From contig NC_067481.1 of NCBI RefSeq assembly GCF_947179515.1, positions 3,199,570-3,263,569 of the forward strand: DNA of 64,000 nt, read 5' to 3'. Origin of the DNA: Apodemus sylvaticus (taxonomy: Eukaryota > Chordata > Mammalia > Rodentia > Muridae). This document shows, piece by piece, positions 12,001 through 19,684 of the stretch. Under the pieces are notes generated by a model. That model searched no databases. It was not told where the DNA came from and saw only the letters and a program-made list of their open reading frames with translations. Made by a program: the position numbers and the translations under genes. The number at the start of each line of letters is the position of its first letter. Within the stretch, counting starts at the first letter, position 1.

Positions 12001-12800
12001 GTGGATCAGGCTCGAAGACCAGAGACCCATTTTGTCTTTACTGCAGAGTAAGGCCCAGCTCCATCTGGCCCTTCCAGACATGTGTGACACTGACCATGAT
12101 TCAGCAACTAAGGACACTTACAGGCTTAGACTCCGTCGGGCAGGGTGGGAATCTGCTTTTTCCAGGACCCTCTAATGAGGCCGCAGGGCGCAACTGAGAA
12201 ATACACGCATCTGAACAAAGTCCCAGAATCAGGGACCAGTCAGCCGAGACCCGTTCTCTCCGTCACAATTTAGAGAGAGAGAGAGAAAAAAAAAACCCAA
12301 ACTCGGGAAGGAACTGAATTCAGAAGCCACGGCTAACCTGTTGACCTCAAGCTTAACCTGTTAAGCAGCTGGATCGCTGCGCCACCAGGCACAGGCGAGT
12401 CCAAACCCAGCCTTTCAGACAACGGAGGTTTAAGTGAAGGTTCTCGGTCTCTCTGTGCCTCAGTTTCCCCCTGCGTCACATACACACGGAACTTTGTCCG
12501 CCTGGCACTGAGGGCACGGGCTAGAATCCCTGACTTTGCCGGGAGCCCGCTGTCTTACTAAGGTCACTGTGCGTGGCTGCCTGGGTCGGGGGTCTCACCT
12601 ATGCCGCGGTGTCTCTGCTCGATTCTCCCAAGCAGGAACTCGCTGATAGTCGGCCCTGCCTGCCTGGAGGAGGCCGCTCCTCCGGAGGCGCTGAGGCCTG
12701 AGGCGGCCTTCACCAGCTCGCCCAGCTCACCTGCGCAATCACTGTCGCAGCCGAAGACCCCCAAGCTCAGCGGGCAGCGTGGGTCACGTGGTCTGTGGGC
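1..12800 (-). CDS. Gaa: Gaa gene, lysosomal acid alpha-glucosidase (5' part; exons 14 to 1)
   Basis: Encodes the GH31 enzyme that hydrolyses alpha-1,4 and alpha-1,6 links of glycogen in lysosomes; its loss causes Pompe disease in humans. The exons in the window are (minus strand) 10148-10726, 7979-8124, 7114-7279, 6942-7038, 6491-6610, 6284-6402, 6067-6198, 3748-3858, 3025-3138, 2854-2938, 2183-2300, 1567-1700 and 129-280. They join to 676 codons without a frame break. Exons 3-14 have the same lengths as I recall for human GAA. Visible in order: N-terminal hydrophobic signal/anchor (about residues 14-32), P-type trefoil (about 76-125), N-terminal beta domain, and the catalytic barrel with nucleophile motif WIDMNEPSNF (exons 10/11) and acid/base motif HWTGDVW (exon 13). 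N-glycosylation sequons NLS, NTT, NMT, NET and NTS are kept. Exons 15-20, the C-terminal third, are off the left edge. The promoter-side boundary near 12.8 kb is approximate. Confidence 0.97.
129..280 (-). CDS. Gaa: Gaa exon 14
   Basis: 152 bp, as in human exon 14. It encodes EILQFNLLGVPLVGADICGF through FMRNHN, the barrel strands after the acid/base residue, with one NTS glycosylation sequon. Acceptor CCCAG is at 281-285 and donor GTAGGT at 123-128. The last five codons read YMSST after RNHN, unlike the human SLLSL; see findings. Confidence 0.96.
1157..1312 (+). repeat. B1 SINE
   Basis: Shows GGGAGGCAGAGGCAG and GAGGCCAGCCTGGTCTAC, then a terminal CTGTCTC and A-rich tail. Lies in Gaa intron 13. 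Confidence 0.85.
1567..1700 (-). CDS. Gaa: Gaa exon 13 (catalytic acid/base)
   Basis: 134 bp, same as human exon 13. It encodes ALVKTRGTRPFVISRSTFAG and then HWTGDVWSSWEHLAYSVP. The Asp of GDVW is the GH31 acid/base (human D616, here about residue 612). Acceptor CTCAG, donor GTGAGT. Position 617+1 keeps Trp as in human. Confidence 0.98.
2183..2300 (-). CDS. Gaa: Gaa exon 12
   Basis: 118 bp, same as human exon 12. It encodes VVGGALQAATICASSRQF and the segment ending LYGLTEAIASSR, a catalytic-barrel part of GH31. Acceptor CCTAG and donor GTGAGG are canonical. Confidence 0.97.
2656..2742. repeat. A-rich low-complexity tract
   Basis: Runs of A broken by C blocks and a (CAAA)n stretch, in Gaa intron 11. 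No attached SINE body is evident. Confidence 0.8.
2854..2938 (-). CDS. Gaa: Gaa exon 11 (catalytic nucleophile)
   Basis: 85 bp, same as human exon 11. It starts exactly with the nucleophile codon: DMNEPSNFVRGSQQGCPDN, then ELENPPYVPG. The first Asp corresponds to human D518 (about residue 514 here). Acceptor TCCAG, donor GTGAGC. Confidence 0.98.
3025..3138 (-). CDS. Gaa: Gaa exon 10
   Basis: 114 bp, phase 0 at both ends. It encodes VWPGSAAFPDFTNPETLDWW through QVPFDGMWI, leading directly into the nucleophile Asp of exon 11. Acceptor TTCAG, donor GTAAGT. Confidence 0.98.
3748..3858 (-). CDS. Gaa: Gaa exon 9
   Basis: 111 bp, phase 0. It encodes DPAISSSGPAGSYRPYDEG through FITNETGQPLIGK, including the NET glycosylation sequon. 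Acceptor CCCAG, donor GTAGTG. The intron just upstream holds a fragment resembling exon 7 that is open in the same frame; see 3895-3965. Confidence 0.97.
3895..3965 (-). pseudogene. Gaa exon-7-like fragment inside intron 8
   Basis: In the same frame as exon 9, the minus strand reads PPQPGLGFYLCRWGRSST, close to [18 protein letters not shown] of exon 7 (6284-6402). At the DNA level about 27 of the first 29 bases from 3901 match the exon 7 stretch starting near 6335, and similarity fades toward 3965. It has no clear donor of its own, so a broken exon copy is the simplest reading. Confidence 0.6.
4140..4281 (-). repeat. B1 SINE
   Basis: Near-consensus B1 in reverse orientation (GAGACAGGGTTTCTCTGTGT ... 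GTGCGCCACCACCGC). Gaa intron 8. Confidence 0.9.
4282..4424 (-). repeat. Older B1 SINE, adjacent to the younger one
   Basis: Diverged B1 with CACTCTGTAGACCAAG and CTGCCTCTGCCTCCTGAATG. It forms a head-to-tail pair with the preceding B1. Confidence 0.75.
4425..4603 (+). repeat. B2 SINE
   Basis: B2 head GGCTGGAGAAATGGCTCAGT with tRNA-like box, and a tail CAGTGTACTCACATACAT. Gaa intron 8. Confidence 0.88.
4636..4820 (-). repeat. B2 SINE
   Basis: Reverse B2 ending GAGCCATCTCTCCAGCCC; it faces the B2 just upstream, so the pair could fold as an inverted repeat. Confidence 0.9.
4838..5090. repeat. Degenerate (TG)n / TGTC microsatellite
   Basis: About 250 bp of tgtgtctgtgtatg-type repeats; Gaa intron 8. 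Confidence 0.9.
5248..5600 (+). repeat. B1 followed by B1-ID (B4-type) SINE
   Basis: First a B1 (GGCATGGTGGCACACGCC). From about 5410 comes an older B1-like body that runs into an ID-like tail (GTGGTAGAGAGCTTGCCT). Gaa intron 8. Confidence 0.75.
6067..6198 (-). CDS. Gaa: Gaa exon 8
   Basis: 132 bp, phase 0. It encodes DVQWNDLDYMDAQRDFTF through LVQELHQGGRRYIMIV; WNDLDYM is a substrate-pocket motif of GH31. Acceptor TTCAG, donor GTAAGT. Same length as the human exon. Confidence 0.98.
6284..6402 (-). CDS. Gaa: Gaa exon 7
   Basis: 119 bp. It encodes [20 protein letters not shown] and then STAIIRQVVENMTRTHFPL, with the NMT sequon. Acceptor TGCAG, donor GTGAGT. This exon is the parent of the fragment in intron 8. 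Confidence 0.98.
6491..6610 (-). CDS. Gaa: Gaa exon 6
   Basis: 120 bp. It encodes DVVLQPSPALTWRTTGGILD and then VYVFLGPEPKSVVQQYLDVVG, the start of the barrel. Acceptor TCCAG, donor GTAGGC. Same length as human. Confidence 0.98.
6942..7038 (-). CDS. Gaa: Gaa exon 5
   Basis: 97 bp. It encodes EGANLYGSHPFYLALEDGG and then LAHGVFLLNSNAM, the N-terminal beta domain of GH31. Acceptor CCCAG, donor GTGAGT. Confidence 0.98.
7114..7279 (-). CDS. Gaa: Gaa exon 4
   Basis: 166 bp. It encodes [20 protein letters not shown] through WTRITLWNRDIPPS, with the NTT sequon. Acceptor TGCAG, donor GTAAGA. Same length as human. Confidence 0.98.
7530..7868 (+). repeat. LTR-like rodent repeat (same family as 16742-17142)
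   Basis: Shares blocks with the better copy at 16.7 kb: CACTGTGGGTGGG, AAGCTAAGCAAGCCATG, CTCTATGGCCTTTGCTTCAG and a final AATAAGACA. Diverged copy in Gaa intron 3. Confidence 0.65.
7979..8124 (-). CDS. Gaa: Gaa exon 3
   Basis: 146 bp, as in human exon 3. It encodes IKDPGSKRYEVPLETPRVLS, then QAPSPLYSVEFSEEPFGVIV and RRKLGGRV. Acceptor CCTAG, donor GTGAGT. Its phases (0 in, 2 out) join exon 2 and exon 4 cleanly. Confidence 0.97.
8172..8366 (+). repeat. B1 SINE with long A-rich tail
   Basis: GCCGGGCAGTGGTGGCGCAC start, then a tail of (CAAA) and poly(A). Gaa intron 2. Confidence 0.92.
8371..8550 (+). repeat. B2 SINE
   Basis: Starts GGCTGGAGAGATGGCTCAGA and follows the B1 directly. Gaa intron 2. 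Confidence 0.88.
8582..8965 (+). mobile_element. Putative solo LTR of a rodent endogenous retrovirus (family not named)
   Basis: About 384 bp with TG...CA ends, a duplicated TATA element at 8706-8727, a pyrimidine-rich block (8861-8898) and an AATAAA at 8945. These are the parts of an LTR in order. No internal retroviral coding sequence is attached. Antisense to Gaa, inside intron 2. Confidence 0.55.
9446..9620 (-). repeat. B2 SINE
   Basis: Reverse B2 ending TGAGCCATCTCTCCAGACCC. Gaa intron 2. Confidence 0.9.
9688..9832 (-). repeat. B1 SINE, diverged
   Basis: TTTCGAGACATGCTTTCTCT through CTGGGATTAAAAGTGTGCGC. Gaa intron 2. Confidence 0.82.
10148..10726 (-). CDS. Gaa: Gaa exon 2 (start codon, signal/anchor, trefoil)
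   Basis: The coding part is 10148-10681 (534 nt, 178 codons); 10682-10726 is 5' UTR after acceptor CTCAG. The start ATG at 10679-10681 opens MRLRKPLCSNSVVGACTLIS, a short basic head followed by a hydrophobic signal/anchor. Then come a proline-rich linker and the P-type trefoil (QCDVPPSSRFDCAPDKG through GQPWCFFPPSYPSY) with its cysteines. The coding part is 12 nt shorter than human; the shortfall falls in the trefoil loop between CCY and QPWCFF. Donor GTGGGT. Confidence 0.97.
12599..12780 (-). other. Gaa: Gaa exon 1, non-coding 5' UTR (5' end approximate)
   Basis: A consensus donor GTGAGA lies at 12593-12598, directly after a GC-rich stretch and upstream of the exon 2 acceptor. This matches the known Gaa structure, where exon 1 is wholly untranslated. 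The transcription start cannot be seen; it is placed just below the E-box and GC-box at 12783-12806. Confidence 0.6.
12783..12792. promoter_or_regulatory. CLEAR-like E-box (TFEB/TFE3 site)
   Basis: The sequence GTCACGTGGT matches 8 of 10 positions of the palindromic CLEAR motif GTCACGTGAC, including the CACGTG core. TFEB-family factors use this element in lysosomal gene promoters, and Gaa is a recognised member of that network. It lies about 185 bp upstream of the exon 1 donor. Confidence 0.6.
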
Positions 12801-13059
12801 GGGGCTCATCCGCGCGGACCTCGTGACACGACCTCCTGCGTAGGCGCTGGAGTCCGGGCGAGTGTTATCGCTGCGCCCCCTGGTGGCCGAGGGCGACAGC
12901 GTGCGCAGGTGTTGGGATGGCAGCCCAAGGAAAAAGCTCCAGTAGATTAAACCAGCCCAGACCTGGAGTCAGAGTCAAACACGTGATCGCACAGAAAACC
13001 TACGACGGTGAAACAGTAAATGAGCTGGGACATTTGATATAAAATGAAAGTCATAGATT

Positions 13060-13250
13060 GAGCCATAAGCCCGGGGTTGTGGTGCAGGCATGTGATCCCA
13101 GCACTCGGGAAGAGGCAGGAGGATTGCCAATTTGAGGCCAGCCTAGGACACCTGGTTGGCAAAACCAAAGTTGGCAGGCCAGATGTAGCTAGGGGTAGAG
13201 CACTGGCCTACCATGTGCAAGGCCCTGGCTTCCTGTACCACTGGGACAGG
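13060..13250 (+). repeat. B1-ID composite SINE (B4-type)
   Basis: An old B1 body (GATCCCAGCACTCGGGAAGA) is followed by an ID-like unit (GGGTAGAGCACTGGCCTACC ... GCAAGGCCCTGG). Intergenic. Confidence 0.75.
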
Positions 13251-13844
13251 ATACCGTGGGGGCATTTGTGCCAGCCGTCAGCCTTTTGAAACAATGGACT
13301 GCGCTTCCAAGAATCTTACCTTAGTAAGACTGCGGGCTCCGGCAGAGTCCGGGATTCTAGATTTCCAAGAAATTAAAGCCAACCTCCCAACCCCATCCCA
13401 TGCTGGGAGAGGAGAAAGTCCTGGGGAGACACTGCCCGCAGCTCTGTTGGCGTGTCAGAGCACGGTGTGTGCAGGATGACTAGAGCGGAGAGGACCAGTC
13501 AGTGAGGGAGGGTCAAGGGACTCTGGCCAGCTTGAATGTGCTGAGCTTGGCTCTGACAATCTTACCCTTATCCCCATTCCCTCTGCCTCACTAAAAAACG
13601 AAACAAAACAAATGTTAGATTACACTTGTAAAGTTAGCGTCAAGGTCTCTTCCCTAATTTGGCCACTTCTCTGCCTGAGGCTGACTGCCAAGGGCCAGCT
13701 ATAAAGTAGCGAAGCCCTGCAATCCAAAGCCCCCTTTGGTTCACGGAATTAACATGTAAAATCAAATCATACCACCTCACGCTAGCCCATCCTAACACAG
13801 TCCTCCCCTTTTCTTAAGAATTACACCAGCAGCCAACAACAGCA

Positions 13845-13965
13845 ACACAGGCCTTTGATCTCCGTGCTGGGAGGCAGAGGCAGGTGGAGCTCTGTGAGTT
13901 CCGGGACAGCCTGGTGTACAGTGAGTTTGAGGACAGCCAACAGTACAGAACCCTGTCTTGAACCT
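13845..13965 (+). repeat. B1 SINE, diverged
   Basis: GGGAGGCAGAGGCAGGTGGA and ACCCTGTCTTGAA end. Intergenic. Confidence 0.8.
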
Positions 13966-14446
13966 GTGCCCCCCGCCCCACTACACCTGCAAAGTCATTT
14001 GCTGATGCTCTTCTGCCCGAGTCAGAAAGCAGCCACTCACCCTTGTTCTCTGACTAACGGATCTCTCTGTGAGAACTGCTGTTTGAGCGTGGCTTGTGCC
14101 TGTTCTGGGGTCCGACGGGAAACCCCCTGCTGTGCAGGGGACTCCTAGCAGACAGGATCACACTGTGATGGAGCATGCTTACCGCACAGATCTTCTGTCC
14201 TAGTCAGAGTCAGACCTCACAGCAGGACCCCACCCAATTGTTCCATTCCCATTGATTTGTTTTACTTCTCAAAGTGGCCATACTGGCTCAACCCCTTTCT
14301 CCGCAGTTCACTGGTAGTTGTCTCTTTAATTGGTACTGGGGACAGGGAGCTGAACCTAGTTCCTTAGGGCTGTCAGACTATCAGGAAACTAAAACAGGCC
14401 AGCCAGCACGCACAGGTGTGCAATTGAAACGGCTCCAGCTTTCACT

Positions 14447-14643
14447 TTTTTTTTAAAGATCTATTTATTATACACAGTGCTCTGCATATATATATATATA
14501 TGTATATATATATGCATGTCAGAAGAGGGCATCAGATCTCATTACAGATGGCTGTGAGCCACCATGTGGGTGCTGGGAATTGAACTCAGGGCCTCTGGAA
14601 GAGCAGTCAGTGCTCTCAACCTCTGAGCCATCTCTCCAGCCCA
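14447..14643 (-). repeat. B2 SINE with internal (TA)n expansion
   Basis: Reverse B2 (GAGCCATCTCTCCAGCCC end) carrying a tatatatata stretch at about 14487-14515. Intergenic, near the Ccdc40 3' end. Confidence 0.88.
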
Positions 14644-14829
14644 GCTTTCACTTTCTAAACAGAAGCACAGGAGAAGGCCTGGCTGGCGGTGGGTGTGTCC
14701 AGGGCGGGGTGGGTGGGGCTGATGTGTTCGGGGATGAATAGGGTGGGGTGGGTAGGGCTGGGATCTCCCCAGCCCCTAGGCTGCTTTTAGATATCAATCT
14801 TAAGATAAACATGCCTTAACTCTTTTGAC

Positions 14830-17800
14830 CGAAACAGCTTTTGTAAACTTTATTTTTTTTTCTGCTGTTAAAGTTGAAAAATGAAATTTTACCACAGGAT
14901 GCTTTCCATTTCGCATCTACACAAGCAAAAAGGCAGCTGGAGACCAGAAATCCCAGGGTAGGGGAAGCAGAGATGAAGAAGAGAGAGGTCGGAGGTCAGT
15001 GGATGAGAGACAGGTGTCGCCTTACTGAAGTACTTTCTGCTCCACAGACATTTGCTCTCCTTGGACTCCTGGGGTCCTCGGCTTTGGTCTTTGGGTGGGG
15101 TCCAATCTAATTTAATGCATCCCGGGAGGTGGGGGTAGGGGAAGGTTGAGCTTTCTGTGGGGTGGAGAATGAGGGTATCTTCTGGGCTTCAGATGGGCTG
15201 GAGCAGGCGTTCCCAAGGCTCGAACAGTCTGTCGTTCCTGGCTTCTTTGGGATCCTCTCTCCATTACTTGCGCTACAAAATTGAGGGCCTTCCCCAGGAC
15301 AGTGAGAGGTGCTGGGCGCAGATTAGAACTGCCAACAGGGTGGTCTTCCCAGGGTGGGTAAGCCCCACAGGAGCGTGGATTGCTTCCACACCCAGGTAGT
15401 GCCTCCGTAGGCATGCTCAAAGCATCGGGAAGGGGTGGCTGCATCACACCTGACCTGGTGTGAACAGCGGAGAGGCTACGACTCACGTGTCTGGCCTGAC
15501 AGGGTGTCGTGCTAGGGGACACATGGCTTTTCAGAACCCGGGGCGACTCCCCCGGGGTCTGCTTCCAAGACAGCCCTGGAAGGTGCGGGCCAGGTGCTGT
15601 CTAGGAGGGATCTGGGGACTCCAGCTTGGTGGTGATCTTCTGCTGAATTTTCTGCAGCAGCTCCTGGTACTGGGGGTAGTCTTCCTGCACGCGGGAGAGC
15701 ACGGTGTTGAGCTGGGTCAGCCGTGTGCTCAGGCGCTTGCGCTCCATCTGCTGGGACTTGCTGTTGCGGTGCAGGTACACGTATTTCCCGTCCACGGCGG
15801 CCTGCAGGTGCTTGGCCCGGGTCTGCAGGGTCACGATCTCCAGAAGGTTCTGGGTGGGAAAGAAACCCAGTGTCCTGCCTCACGGGTCAGGAGGACTCCG
15901 GTCCCCAACCCATTCTGGAAGGGATGCCCAAGAGAAGAGGTGGTATTGAGGGTCCCAGGACCCGAAAGGAGGGGCCTTATACCAGGTGGGAACCTTGCTC
16001 ATCCATTCCGAGGTGGAGTTTGTCAGGACTGGTGCTGGATGCGCCCCTGAGAACTTGAGGTACACTCAGCCCAGCTGGAAATGCCACTGGGGCAGCTTCT
16101 GAATTACACGCAGACTCAGACACTGGGATTCAGGTTTGCCATGCCTCTGCAATCTACCCTCGATGTTCCGTCCCATGCTGTCCCAGAGCTAGGGGGAGGG
16201 ATCACCTGATTTCAGCTCACCCTCAGACCTAGAGTTCCCTGCCATCTACGGAGGTCAGTATCTCGGACCTTGCAAGGCTCAGTGTGGTCTGGGCAGGCCC
16301 CTCTTGGCCCCAGGCCCCTCTAGGCCGCACTGCCCCACCTACATGAATGGCTTCCTCTTCTCCCCCCTCCTTGACGTCTTGACTCTGTTACATTTCCCAC
16401 ATGGCCTTCCTGAGCTGTTCCTCTCAAAACCTCGGCCCCTCGGTTCCATCTACTGTAAGACTTTGATATCCTCCGTCCTTGTGCCCCAGGACTGAACTTT
16501 CCAGTACAGCTAGGGACTTTGCTCTGTTTGGCTCCCTGGCATCCAGAATGGTGCCCAGCAAATAGCAGGCAGAGACCAAGATGTTGTATGGTATGAACAA
16601 CCCGCAAAGGATGTACAGGTGGGTAAGTACGTGGTGCTGTCATCAGCCAAAAGTGTGGCCAGACGCAGGGCCATCTCTGCCTGGGGACCCACAGGCTTCT
16701 CCTAGGGTGGTCACCCTGCCTGAAATGCTTCAGGCCCAGTGTACTGGCTGGTTTTGTGTGTCAACTTGACACAGGCTGGAGTTATCACAGAGAAAGGAGC
16801 TTCAGTTGGGGAAGTGCCTCCATGAGATCCAGCTGTGGAGCATTTTCTCAATTAGTGATCAAGTGAGGAGGGCCCCTTGTGGGTGGTTCCACCTTTGGGC
16901 TGGTGCTCTTGGATTCTATAAGAGAGCAGGCTGAGCAAGCCAGGGGAGGCAAGCCAGTAAGAAACATCCCTCCATGGCCTCTGCATCAGCTCCTGCTTCC
17001 TGACCTGCTTGAGTTCCAGTCTTGACTTCCTTTAGTGATGAACAGCAATGTGGAAGTGTAAGCTCAATAAACCCTTTCCTCCCCAACTTGCTTCTTGGTC
17101 ATGATGTTTTGTGCAGGAATAGAAACCCTGACTAAGACACCCAGGGACCTCTCAGGATATTTACCTGCCGTTTGAGAACGGTGAGCAGGCTGATCTCCTC
17201 TTCGAGAACATCGGTATCGCCCTGCATTTCTGACAGCAACTGCTGCTTCTCTTGGAGGGAGCTGCTTAGGAGCTTCTGGGTCTCTTCGAGTTCTAAGATG
17301 GTGTTGGCGCAATCATCTGTGGCCTAGGAGAGGAAATACAGGACTCGGTGGGCTCCAGCACCCACGGAACCTGGTGGATGGAGGCACTGGCTAAGGATCA
17401 GCCATGTGCCCCAGAGTATGTGTTCTGGGGGGCTTGGGGAGTTCCTGTCCCAGTCACTTTCCTATGACTGCAATAAGACTATGGGGGCATCGCATCCAAA
17501 CCACCACGATTCCCAAAGAGGAATCCAACAGCCACAGGGCTTATAGAATCTATACTGGGGGGTGGGGGGGGTGGCTGGGCTCTGAGACAGCAGGGCCCAG
17601 AGGCTGACAGTGCAAACTAGGGAGGCTGTGGCTTCACAGAAGACATAGGGGAAGCAGCTTGTGTAAGTTTGTGGTCTGACTGAGCCCAGGGATGTGGGGA
17701 CTTTGATGCCAGGAAGGGATGGGGCTACGTGGGAAGTGCAAGGAAGGACGGTAGGAGGTGGCTGGTCAGCATGGTGCCGGGCTCCTCTGCAGAGCTCAAA

Positions 17801-19572
17801 TGGGACACTGCTTCCCTGGGAGTGATCATGACGGAGAGGCAGGGATAAGCTTGGGGCCGTCGGGGGAAGTGACATCATCAGGACGAGGAAGTTACTAGCA
17901 GTGTTTGGTGGCTGACTGGGCGTCTGGGTAATGGTGAACTACAAACAGTAACCCTTAGGGGCTTCCTGGGGACACAGAACTTGGAGAGGGGCTTGTGGAA
18001 GGAGGTAGAGGCCCTGCTGCATGGGGCCAGTGGGATGCAAGGCCCAGGATGCCTGGTTCTGGGTGTGGGGCAGAGAGGACAGAGGTTCTGGCGGGGACTG
18101 AGAAGGCAGCTAAGGCAGGTGGAGAGGTCAGACATTCATCCTGAAGCTGAAGAATAGGAGAGGCCACTGGGCGAATGAAGACCGAGACAGGCCTCTGTGG
18201 CACCTCACTCTGGATGCTCCTAGTCACGCCTGTCTGCAGGAACGGTTCTGCTTAGCTGAGCTTATCCTGTAGAGAATGTGCTCTACAGAGGCCGTTACAT
18301 CTTCTCTTGTTTTGAGACCGGGTCTCATTTATAGCCTGAGCTGGCTTTGAACTTGAGGCAAGTCCCCTGACTCTGCCTGAGCGGTGGACTCGAAGGTGTG
18401 CGTGTCATGCATCCTGTCCTATAGGGACTCTCAGCTCTCTGCTTAGCTCTCTGGGTGGCTCTGTAAGGCAGATCCCACAGGTCAGTAAGCTGAGGCAGAC
18501 AGGTGAGACGATATGGCCCGTCATGAGGGGATGGTGGGGCTGAGGTCACGCTCGCAGGAAGCTGCGGGTCACAGCCAGCTCCATGTCAGGATCATGATGC
18601 ATCTCCTTAATGCCACCACCTTACAGACACTGTTACACGTGACCATCCACCTCCCCAGGAGGTGGGTGCTGCTTCTGCTTCTCCCAGCAGGTTTTTAAAG
18701 GTCCCAAATATGCCCAAGGCCCGAGGGTCTATTAGTGGGAGCTTCAGGACAACTGGGAGCTTTCATCCCAGGGCCCTGGCCTGGAGGGGAGTGGGCCCTG
18801 AGTTGTGGGCCTAGCCGCCCTCCTTTAGGGAGGAAGTAGCCACACTCCCATCCGCCTGTCTCTCCATCTCCTCTTGAGTACTGGAGTTTTATTTTCAAGG
18901 CTCCTTCGGGATGCTTAGAGTCTGTTCCTGCTAGCAGGAAGTGGCCTCTCGCATTGTGCTGGGTGGTGCCCAGTGTGGACAGTCTCCTGGACCCAAGACA
19001 GACTCCCAGTGACAGAGCCAAGAGGGGCTTCAGTCAGTGTGCTTGGAAGCGCCCGGCGAGTGCTGATGCTCTGACAGGTGCCTTGGCCAGTGGTGGATGG
19101 AGATGCAGTGAGGGAAGATGAACCCTAACTTGTGTCTGAGCCCCACCTCTAAGACAGACATGTAGCCAGGGCTCACATCACGGGGTCCCGGGTGAGTGGG
19201 GGGTGGGTGGAGGAAGAGCAGGCTGTACCTTGTGAATCTCCCTGATTTTCTTCCGCAGCTCGCCCTGCTGGTAGTGGAAGTCTGTCTTGGTGATCATCTT
19301 CTTGTCTATCTTGCTCTGCCCTTCAGCCTGGATGACGATGGTCTCCCTGCGGGACACAGCCAGCTCCATGTCACGGATCATCTTCTCCTGCTGCTTCAGT
19401 AGCTGTGCATGCTTAACCTGGGGATGCAGGACGGAGGGGTGAGGGGGACGCTGAGGGTGGGTGGTCCACCCTTCCAGGGTCATCTGCCTTTAACACTGGC
19501 CAGTGAGGCGTCGGGCATGCGGGGGGGCCTCAAGGAGTTTGGGGGGACCGTTCACATTGGAGATGGCATGAA

Positions 19573-19621
<49 letters not shown>

Positions 19622-19641
19622 TCTGTCTCTCTCTCTGTCTC

Positions 19642-19684
<43 letters not shown>

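Larger units (their letters stand above)
12440..12920. promoter_or_regulatory. Gaa: GC-rich Gaa promoter / small CpG island
   Basis: CpG density rises sharply between about 12.44 and 12.92 kb compared with flanking SINE-rich DNA. It contains a GC-box (gggcggggc, near 12797), an E-box, and no TATA box, typical of a housekeeping lysosomal gene. It overlaps the inferred non-coding exon 1. Confidence 0.7.
12921..14825. other. Intergenic interval between Ccdc40 3' end and Gaa promoter
   Basis: No coding exon seen on either strand. It holds a B1-ID composite (about 13060-13250), a B1 (13845-13965) and a B2 (14447-14643); the rest is unrecognised single-copy-looking DNA. A G-rich block (14685-14765) repeats gggtgggg-type words. 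Confidence 0.7.

Noticed and set aside
16320..16770. ORFs on both strands near 16.3-16.8 kb
   Set aside because: They fall in Ccdc40 intron 19 without conserved content and end in the LTR-type repeat.
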